Origin: Endozoicomonas euniceicola
GTDB taxonomy: Bacteria > Pseudomonadota > Gammaproteobacteria > Pseudomonadales > Endozoicomonadaceae
Assembly: GCF_025562755.1 (NCBI RefSeq)
Contig: NZ_CP103300.1
Location: forward strand, 310,001 to 374,000
Direction: 5' to 3'
DNA: 64,000 bases
The notes below the pieces were generated by a model. That model searched no databases and was not told the DNA's origin. It saw only the letters and a list, made by a program, of their open reading frames with translations. A program made the translations under genes and the position numbers. This document shows, in pieces, positions 26,733 through 33,370 of the stretch. The stretch's first letter is position 1; each line of letters opens with the position of its first letter.

Positions 26733-26847
26733 GGGAAGCAGCAGAACATAATATACCGCTGTTGGCTGTTGGCTGTTGGCGGTTGGCTGTAAGAGCAGCT
26801 AATAGCCAAAAGCCAACAGCCCGGTAAGTTATTGAATGCTGCGCCCC
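26733..26847. mobile_element. Palindromic MITE-like element, copy A (115 bp)
   Basis: It starts GGGAAGCAGCAGAACATAAT and ends GAATGCTGCGCCCC; the two ends are imperfect inverted repeats (GGGAAGCAGCA against GGGGCGCAGCA) that continue inward for about 45 bases. It contains four heptamers of the CTGTTGG type. It is flanked by TAA on both sides (26730-26732, 26848-26850), a 3-bp target duplication. No coding capacity. Confidence 0.82.
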
Positions 26848-26892
26848 TAAGGCGTAATTACTCAATAACCCCTACATTGACCACATGGAAGC

Positions 26893-27047
26893 CAGCAAGA
26901 AGCGTATTCAATAACATCCGCCAGTCTCGGAAACGAACCGGTGCCGTTTAACCTGTCTGTCAGATAATCCCAAAATGAAAGACCATGCTGGCGACACGTT
27001 TTCTTCAGGCTGGCAAAGGTGTTAAACGATTTTTCAATGAGCATCAA
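26893..27047 (-). pseudogene. Possible transposase C-terminal fragment
   Basis: The minus-strand frame encodes FNTFASLKKTCRQHGLSFWD, YLTDRLNG and LADVIEYAS. The pattern SL-x-KTCR-x-x-G-x-SFW-x-YL-x-DR resembles the C-terminus of IS66-type transposases, recognised from memory only. No upstream transposase domains are present in any frame, so it is a remnant. The segment 27048-27310 shows no convincing gene. Confidence 0.4.
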
Positions 27048-27310
27048 TATCCACCAGAAGAATTACTATCGCTCTGTCAATCCAGACAACAGCCCCAGAT
27101 TGGAATGCCTGCGTTAATTTGCCAGTACTCACAGGTTCACGCATCATTTGATATGGAAGGCAGATGCCCAGTACCTGTCAGTCAGGCTGGAGAAAATAAT
27201 AATGTTCAACTACCTTCAAACAAAGCCTTGCCAGAAGCCTGATATTTCATTCGAAAATGACATAACCAAGCTTTCCGTTATGCACCCGTCCACTCTGCAA
27301 ATGAATCAGC

Positions 27311-27910
27311 ATGAGGAACCTGAAAATGTTTCGTTTTCAGTATTTGCTTTCAATTTTTTTTATTGTCTCATTTTGTAAAAAATCCACCGCAGAAACGTTA
27401 TCAGTCGCTACCCCAGATGTGCAAGAGAGCGCTCAGCTGTGCGATGAAGAATCATCGAGGAATACTCTCGAAGAAATTGCATATGTAGCCAGTGCTGAAG
27501 TGAAATCAGGGCAGACTGATCCTACATTGACAATATACAAAATCCTCTCAGGAAAAGATCTTACCCTTTCCGGAACAATGAACCGGGGCAATTTTTATCT
27601 ACACAGATATTGTGTGCACAATGGGTTTCTGACCATTCAATCGGCTGATCTCAAAGAACCATGCACTTCTCGGATTTTCAGGATCATTGTTAACGGAAGG
27701 AAAGTTTATTCCAAAAATGATGATATCGTCACTCCACCTTATGTCGACGTTAATGATTTGCCATTTACATCTAAAACATACCCTCTCGGTTTTACTTATA
27801 TGGTCACTACGACAGGTGTAGGCTGTGACTTTGGGGCAACGTATAGCGTGTTGTTAAAAAACGAAACTAAATATGACATTAGTTTAATTTGCAAAGATTT
27901 ACCATGGTAA
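27311..27910 (+). CDS. Secreted protein of unknown function
   Basis: It encodes 199 residues from ATG 27311, or 194 from ATG 27326. A Sec signal peptide (MFRFQYLLSIFFIVSFCKKSTAE) is visible. The mature part has several Cys residues (LCDEE, YCVHN, PCTSR, VGCDFG, LICKD) and looks beta-rich. No domain is recognised. It is an accessory gene within the pepA-holC insertion, preceded by degraded sequence and followed after 44 bases by a DUF2256 gene. Confidence 0.55.
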   Translation: MRNLKMFRFQYLLSIFFIVSFCKKSTAETLSVATPDVQESAQLCDEESSRNTLEEIAYVASAEVKSGQTDPTLTIYKILSGKDLTLSGTMNRGNFYLHRYCVHNGFLTIQSADLKEPCTSRIFRIIVNGRKVYSKNDDIVTPPYVDVNDLPFTSKTYPLGFTYMVTTTGVGCDFGATYSVLLKNETKYDISLICKDLPW

Positions 27911-27954
27911 CGGTCTCAGGGTAAAAAGGTGTTGTTCAGCTGTTCAGGCATATA

Positions 27955-28104
27955 ATGAAAAAAGGCAAACCTCGCAGAGAGAAAATATGTCAGGTATGCG
28001 GTTTGCCTTTCACCTGGCGTAAAAAGTGGGCAAAGTGTTGGGATGATGTTCGTTACTGCTCACAACGTTGCCGGTTACAACGAAAGAAAAAACACCATGA
28101 ATAA
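27955..28104 (+). CDS. DUF2256 zinc-ribbon-like small protein
   Basis: This is a 49-residue protein, MKKGKPRREKICQVCG then LPFTWRKKWAKCWDDVRYCS and QRCR, with four Cys in two CxxC-like pairs. It matches DUF2256 closely (K-C-x-x-C-G-PF-x-WRKKW...VRYCS-x-RCR). In many bacteria DUF2256 genes sit immediately before an FeS-BCP (CryPro) photolyase gene, and here the start of such a gene overlaps its end. It is intact, although its usual partner is destroyed. Confidence 0.85.
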   Translation: MKKGKPRREKICQVCGLPFTWRKKWAKCWDDVRYCSQRCRLQRKKKHHE

Positions 28105-28225
28105 TAAATACACAAAGTTGCATCTTATTCTTGGGGATCAGCTTAATGCGGCTCATAGCTGGTTCAACCCAGCCAGGATCGTATCACCGGGGCGCAGAAA
28201 GAATATCGTATCTACAAACCGTTAG
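28097..28225 (+). pseudogene. Remnant of an FeS-BCP-type photolyase (cryptochrome/photolyase-related) gene
   Basis: The ATG at 28097 overlaps the DUF2256 stop. The product begins MNNKYTKLHLILGDQLNAAH followed by SWF, the diagnostic N-terminus of the (6-4)/FeS-BCP photolyase-related proteins. After about 23 residues similarity ends at an abrupt junction and the frame stops at 28225. The roughly 480 further codons expected are absent. The following 294 bases (28226-28519) contain a short open stretch (KEYRIYKPLDLSKINTG in another frame) that I do not recognise, and a weak hairpin with T run at 28331-28362. Confidence 0.8.
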
Positions 28226-28519
28226 ACCTCAGCAAAATCAACACCGGGCAAAGCGACAGAATAAAGTCCAGAGGGTGCACATTCCGCTGTCGTATAGTAA
28301 AGCCCAGTTGTTCAGCCATCTTGAGGAATTCTGACTGATCGAAACAGGTCAGCAGTTTTTTTCAACTAATCTACTATTTGCAGTACTCATCTTGTTTAGC
28401 CTTGATATTGTGGTTCAAACTTATTTTGGCTGATCAAGGTGAGTTCTGCCGGTGGGAATACTGTTTTCTTGTGCTTAATGTCTACCCTAAGAGCATCAAC
28501 TTCCCCACTGTGCCTGACT

Positions 28520-29524
28520 TCACTCTCCTTCATTTGCAATAAAGGCTTTTAACTTTTCTTCAGTATCTTTTATGTACTTCGAGTAATCTTCGTAGCTTGC
28601 GGTATTCGACGCCAGACTTTCGGGCCATTTGGTCAGCTCCTTTAGGACGTTTTTTTCCTCCTTAGAGACATTCAGCGCATTAATGAGCGGCAGTATGGAG
28701 TTATTATATAAACGTTTATAATCCCAAAAAGCGACCTTGGCACGTTGCTTAAACGATTCGCCTTGGAACTCACTTCCGAAAAAGTCGATAATTTTTATCG
28801 TGTCGTTTGTATCAAACATTATGTTGCCCGGGTGCAGGTCGTTATGCACAATATACTGGATATGCAAGTAATGAACGGCCTGTATCATTTCCAGAATGTA
28901 TCTTGCTGCTTCAGCGGTGGGTATATAGTCATCCTCTTCCTCTTGTGTTAGTAATTGTGTTAATGATCGGATGAAGTAATCGTAATAACTCTCTGAGCGC
29001 CTTTCCCTGTCTTTCTGCTTCAGCCTTTCAATGCGGCTGAAAAGCGTGTCTTTGTTTCTTTCATAAGTATCCATAAACACAAGTTCATTACCTTTAATAT
29101 CCATTAGAGAGTAATAATTGTACATAGTCGTGCTACTTTTATGTCCGCTATGCCGGTTATAGAACTTAGCGTTATTGTACTGGGCTATTTCGATTGGAAA
29201 GGATACTCTGGCGACAAAGGTTTTATTGTCAGCATCTGCACGATATCGAACCAAATACACAGAAGCATCCAACCCCTCTTTTAACAGTTCGATGAAGCAC
29301 AGATCGTGCAAACTTTCCTGTACATAAGTACTGCCAGATACATCGTATCTATTGACCAAAAAGAGCGACTCTTCCGCAAATTTAATAGAATAGAATTGAA
29401 TAATGTTGTTGATAGGCAGGCAGGTATCGTCATCCGCTTCACTCTCTTCAGAAGAAGCATGGCTATTGGGGAGCATAACCAGCAAGAGAATTAATAGCCG
29501 TAAAGTACGAAAAAATTGTTCCAT
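28520..29524 (-). CDS. Exported protein-kinase-like protein
   Basis: The 334-residue protein starts with a Sec signal peptide (MEQFFRTLRLLILLLVMLPNSHAS). The kinase-like core includes ASVYLVRYRADADNKTFVAR (beta1-beta3 region), ILEMIQAVHYLHIQYIVHND, catalytic loop VHNDLHPGNIMF (about 224-235) with the proton-acceptor Asp and the Asn, and KIIDFFGSEF with the metal-binding Asp (about 246). The usual VAIK lysine position seems to be Arg (FVARVS), and HRD is HND. It could be an atypical or impaired kinase, but one directed to the cell exterior. A duplicated 3' fragment lies 1.8 kb away at 26607. The substrate is unknown. Confidence 0.7.
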   Translation of the reverse strand: MEQFFRTLRLLILLLVMLPNSHASSEESEADDDTCLPINNIIQFYSIKFAEESLFLVNRYDVSGSTYVQESLHDLCFIELLKEGLDASVYLVRYRADADNKTFVARVSFPIEIAQYNNAKFYNRHSGHKSSTTMYNYYSLMDIKGNELVFMDTYERNKDTLFSRIERLKQKDRERRSESYYDYFIRSLTQLLTQEEEDDYIPTAEAARYILEMIQAVHYLHIQYIVHNDLHPGNIMFDTNDTIKIIDFFGSEFQGESFKQRAKVAFWDYKRLYNNSILPLINALNVSKEEKNVLKELTKWPESLASNTASYEDYSKYIKDTEEKLKAFIANEGE

Positions 29525-29714
29525 GATATGTCTCTTCCTTCTATTTTTTTATTGATGCAGATTTCGTTTATCAGTTTCCAGTTAAGGGGACTACACCTGA
29601 TAATTCCCTCTTTACAACTTGCCTTCGACTGCAATGAATACACTTAACCACTGCATCCATGAAGCTTTGGGCATTAGAGTACAGGTAAGTTCCACAAAAA
29701 TTACTGATCAAGAT

Positions 29715-31028
29715 TTAATCACAACTTTCCTCTGCCCGAAGAAATGGCAAAAGAATAATCAGCATCAGCAATGCACAGGCACTCAAGGTAATAAAGAAAC
29801 CATTCCAGCCAAAAGATTCCATGATATGCGCTAGTGGCAAACCTGCCAGTGCCGCGCCAAAATAGGCAAACAGACTGACAAAACCACTGGCAGCACCTGC
29901 CGCACTTTTATGAGAGTACTCAACGGCCGCCATACCAATCAGCATTTGAGGACCGTAAACAAAGAAACCAATGAAAAAGAACAAAAGTACCTGAATATAA
30001 TAAGTACTGACCGGAACAAGCCATAACCCCAGCACACCCAGCAAGACACCCAGTGAAAAAATCGTATTCATCGGCGTTCGGTTCCCGCCGAACCACCAGT
30101 CTGAACCCCACCCTGCCACCAGGCAGCCAATAAAACCACCTATTTCAAGCACCGACAAAGCCGAGTTCGCCATGGTCAGGGAGTAATCATAGGTTTCGGT
30201 AAGATAGAGATTTCCCCAATCGCTGACGGCAATTCGCACGACATAAACCAGTATGTAACAAAAAGCCAGTAACCACAGATAGCGATTGCTGAGCACATAT
30301 CTGAAAAAAATATCTCTGCGTGCCAGCCCCTGCCCCTCCTGCTCATGAGCTATTTCCCTTTTGTCGTTGCGCCAGTGTCCAACCGATGGCAACCCCATTG
30401 TTTCAGGAATATCCCTGAGCTGAATCAGTAGTAAAAATGCCACAATAAGCGCAAAACCACCCGCAGCATACATACCGTAGCGCCACCCCATAGAGACAAC
30501 AAAAAAACTCAGCGCAACCGGAGCGATAGCACCTCCTACATTGTGCGCGGTGTTCCACAAGCCCCACCAGAAGCCTCTTTCAGTTCGGGAGAACCAGTTA
30601 GTCAGAATCTTGGAACAGGGCGGCCAGCCCCAGCCCTGAAAGAAAGCATTCATGGTCCAGAGGCTGACAAAAGCCCAGAAAGAAGTACTCAATCCGAACA
30701 GAATATTCAGAACGCCTGTCAGAAACAGACCCGCTGCCATAAAGTAACGGGGGTTAGAGTGATCACTGACGATGCCGCTGAAAAATTTGCTGGCACCATA
30801 AGTAAAATAAAACAGGGTGCTAATCAGTCCAATATCTGTTTTATCGAGTCCCAGATCCTGAATCAGAACCGGCGTCATATAGGTAAATGATTTTCTGGTG
30901 ATATAAAAAGCCGTATACCCCACATAAATACCTATAAACACATGTAACCGCCAAAAGCGGTACTTCTGGTTTATTTCATCAGCATGGGAAATAAGCACCT
31001 GATTAGATTTACATATCTCGTCACTCAT
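29715..31028 (-). CDS. MFS organophosphate:phosphate antiporter family protein (UhpC/GlpT-like)
   Basis: The 437-residue protein has twelve hydrophobic segments. The start region WRLHVFIGIYVGYTAFYITR, the motif GASKFFSGIVSDHSNPRYFM (MFS motif A variant of the family), FFQGWGWPPCSKILTNWFSR and WWGLWNTAHNVGGAIAP are characteristic of the GlpT/UhpT/UhpC group. Such proteins import hexose- or glycerol-phosphates in exchange for Pi, or act as sensors. Similarity by eye is strongest to UhpC-type proteins such as the one in chlamydiae. No uhpAB two-component genes are adjacent, so a transport role is more likely. It is part of the block separating pepA from holC. Confidence 0.85.
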   Translation of the reverse strand: MSDEICKSNQVLISHADEINQKYRFWRLHVFIGIYVGYTAFYITRKSFTYMTPVLIQDLGLDKTDIGLISTLFYFTYGASKFFSGIVSDHSNPRYFMAAGLFLTGVLNILFGLSTSFWAFVSLWTMNAFFQGWGWPPCSKILTNWFSRTERGFWWGLWNTAHNVGGAIAPVALSFFVVSMGWRYGMYAAGGFALIVAFLLLIQLRDIPETMGLPSVGHWRNDKREIAHEQEGQGLARRDIFFRYVLSNRYLWLLAFCYILVYVVRIAVSDWGNLYLTETYDYSLTMANSALSVLEIGGFIGCLVAGWGSDWWFGGNRTPMNTIFSLGVLLGVLGLWLVPVSTYYIQVLLFFFIGFFVYGPQMLIGMAAVEYSHKSAAGAASGFVSLFAYFGAALAGLPLAHIMESFGWNGFFITLSACALLMLIILLPFLRAEESCD

Positions 31029-31288
31029 AAGAATAATGAACAGCCTGTTGATATATTATTGTTGGGTAAAAAGCCATGTGTTTATTAAATCTCATATCCT
31101 TAAGATTTTCTGACTTAATCTAATTACCTATAAGTCTGATTGGTTAAACAATATGACAAGACCGTTAGTTATAGTGGGTAACTGGCTAAATTAACAATTA
31201 CCGCCTTTATTTATTAACAATTCTTCACAAACCATCAGCAATGACTTCCAGCCTTTCCTCCCTGACCATTTCCGATTACACTCTGACG

Positions 31289-31726
31289 ATGCCTCAAGTT
31301 ACCTTCTACCTGCTGCAACAACAGTCCACTAAGGCTGTACGAAATTTCGCCTGTCGCCTGACCGACAAGGCGTGGCGTTCTGGTATGCCCGTCCATATTC
31401 ATACCGACAACGCGATCCAGTGCGAAACCATGGATCGCCTGTTATGGGAGTGGCGGGAAGAGCGCTTTCTGCCCCATGAAATCAAAAGCGGTGACAGCGA
31501 CGCGCCCATCACCCTGGGCCATACTGACCCCGGTAACATTGAAGGCGCCCTGCTGATCAACCTGGCGTCAGGTATTCCTGACTTTTATAAAAGCTTCCAT
31601 CGTACCTGCGAAATTGTTGATCAGAGCCCGGGGCCTGTGGAGATCCTGCGGCAGAAATTTCGTGATTACAAAACTGACGGTATTAAACCTGAACTGCACG
31701 ATATTGCTGCAAGGGGTCAGCATTGA
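31289..31726 (+). CDS. holC: DNA polymerase III chi subunit
   Basis: Chi links the clamp loader (via psi) to SSB at the replication fork. The ATG at 31289 gives MPQVTFYLLQQQSTKAVRNF, ACRLTDKAWRSG, LLWEWREERFLPHEI and INLASGIPDFY, matching HolC; about 145 residues (E. coli 147). An in-frame ATG at 31241 would add 16 residues not typical of the family. It overlaps the next ORF by 4 bases and precedes valS in the classical order. Confidence 0.92.
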   Translation: MPQVTFYLLQQQSTKAVRNFACRLTDKAWRSGMPVHIHTDNAIQCETMDRLLWEWREERFLPHEIKSGDSDAPITLGHTDPGNIEGALLINLASGIPDFYKSFHRTCEIVDQSPGPVEILRQKFRDYKTDGIKPELHDIAARGQH

Positions 31727-32112
31727 AAACTGAAAAAACCAGCGATCTGTTAAACGAACTGGAACGCCTTAAAGTTTTGCTGGATAAAAACAGCGTATTT
31801 GAAAAGACCAGCGGGAACATTCCTTTACTGACCGATGTCATTGACGGACAAGCCCCTACGGAGTCAGGGCGGCAAACCGTCGCCGTGATTAACCTGAGCG
31901 AACCCGGCAGCATCGATAACCATGACGACAGTACCACAACGATGCGCCACAAGCTTCGAACGGAAGGCCGTCGACTGATTCGCAGCCTGATTGATGAGGA
32001 GCTGGTACGAATCGAAAGCCGTCTGAGTAAAGAGCTGAACGAACACCTTGAGCAATTGCTTGACGATATTCAGCCGGATGCTGAACCTCCTGCGTCGCCC
32101 CGGGAATCATAG
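31723..32112 (+). CDS. Conserved hypothetical protein of the holC-valS interval
   Basis: It encodes 129 residues starting at TTG 31723, which overlaps the holC stop; AAGGGG at 31711-31716 six bases upstream supports this start and translational coupling. The product is acidic, with an N-terminal helix (LLNELERLKVLLDKN) and a helical C-terminal half (LIRSLIDEELVRIESRLSKE, LNEHLEQLLDDI) of coiled-coil character. Pseudomonas has an uncharacterised gene at the same place between holC and valS, so it is probably the same family. A replication-related role is only inferred from position. Confidence 0.7.
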   Translation: MKTEKTSDLLNELERLKVLLDKNSVFEKTSGNIPLLTDVIDGQAPTESGRQTVAVINLSEPGSIDNHDDSTTTMRHKLRTEGRRLIRSLIDEELVRIESRLSKELNEHLEQLLDDIQPDAEPPASPRES

Positions 32113-32336
32113 ATTCACCGGCATTAACGGGAGCTAAACAGCCTGCCCCGTTGCGTATCCGGTTTGACCCCAGCCACCCACTAAAAGCACCGATAATAAA
32201 TAAAACACTGGTTCCATATGTAAAAATAAAAAGTTGACGCCTTTGAAGTTACCTACTTGAATACAGTGCTGGTAATATAACGGTTTCCGTCTACCTGTGT
32301 TGTCGTAAGGCTCGTTTTTGTGAGGCGATTACAGAT

Positions 32337-33260
32337 ATGCAACTGACAATAATTTTTATTACCGCCTGTTTCATCTCGCCTTTTTCCTATGCCACTCAGT
32401 GCCAAAAATGCAATAAGGAGGCAAACAACTGCCGCTGCGTCAGAACAGTCGCTGACCTGCAGAATACAACAAGGTGCACCCATCACGCAGACTCCAATGA
32501 AATCCCTTCGCTGGATCCTCCGGACAATCAGACATTGCCCGCTAAGGATAACTCTCGCGCTATCAGGCAGGTCGCAGGCAGCCTTATCATAGTTCCTGAC
32601 ATTAAGGGAGCCGGGGTCACCTTTACCGTTGGCAGCCCATCGGCGAGAGCAACAACTTCCAGTTCACACGGCTGCCGCATAAACAGAAAGAAAGAAAAGC
32701 GTCAACCCTTTACCGGGCGTGGGTGTTCACTGCAGACCCCCTCGTCACAAAACAGCGGCGAAAGCGCTGAACATTCTGATATTCTGGGTATTATCGATCA
32801 ACTATCAAATTTACAGATTAACACTGCTACAGGAGAGCAGGCACAAATCCTGACCGTAATAAACAATGCCTTCACTGCTGCCCTCAATTTACAAAACCAA
32901 GCCGATGGTCAACAAGCCAGAGACAGCTTACTGAATGAAACCTTGCAGACTGCCGGGTATCAGCTGAGCACTGTTGAAATTGCTGCCACTAACAACGCTG
33001 TCCGTCAAATCAGAACGCTGATGGCTTCTGGCAGCATTACTTACCTGGCATCTGGCAGCGAGCACTATATTTTTATTCCTGACATCAGTGGCGGTATTTT
33101 AATGATGTCTTATTTTTTTCAACACCCTTCAAATCCCGAATATCAAAACATCATAAGACATGGCGCAAGCCAGACTCTTTCCACCATAAAACCCAGCAAA
33201 CTTGAGCATGCCAGGCTTTATATCATTGAAACTCCAGAAGCCAGCCACCAGTCCATATAA
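32337..33260 (+). CDS. Secreted protein of unknown function with Cys cluster
   Basis: The 307-residue protein has signal peptide MQLTIIFITACFISPFSYAT. Immediately after it lies a Cys-rich knuckle (CQKCNKEANNCRC), possibly metal-binding or disulfide-linked. The middle is low-complexity Ser/Thr/Arg, and the C-terminal half is helical and Asn/Gln/Ala-rich (ILTVINNAFTAALNLQNQAD). No domain is recognised. It interrupts the otherwise universal holC-x-valS order, so it is an insertion; valS has a promoter of its own downstream of it. Confidence 0.55.
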   Translation: MQLTIIFITACFISPFSYATQCQKCNKEANNCRCVRTVADLQNTTRCTHHADSNEIPSLDPPDNQTLPAKDNSRAIRQVAGSLIIVPDIKGAGVTFTVGSPSARATTSSSHGCRINRKKEKRQPFTGRGCSLQTPSSQNSGESAEHSDILGIIDQLSNLQINTATGEQAQILTVINNAFTAALNLQNQADGQQARDSLLNETLQTAGYQLSTVEIAATNNAVRQIRTLMASGSITYLASGSEHYIFIPDISGGILMMSYFFQHPSNPEYQNIIRHGASQTLSTIKPSKLEHARLYIIETPEASHQSI

Positions 33261-33296
33261 CCAGTCCATCGAACAATCAGCCTCGCTAAATACACC

Positions 33297-33326
33297 TTAC
33301 AGACCTTAACCATTTGCATGTATAAT
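33297..33326 (+). promoter_or_regulatory. Probable sigma-70 promoter of valS
   Basis: TTACAG (33297-33302), an 18-bp spacer and a consensus TATAAT (33321-33326) lie 45 bases upstream of the valS start codon. The position allows valS transcription independently of the inserted secreted-protein gene. Confidence 0.55.
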
Positions 33327-33370
33327 GCACGGTTTATCTTATTACCCCTACCCGCAAGAATCCTGTAGTT

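Noticed and set aside
26985..27242. Plus-strand 85-codon frame near the transposase-like fragment
   Set aside because: It overlaps the minus-strand frame with transposase-like features and has no supporting signals.
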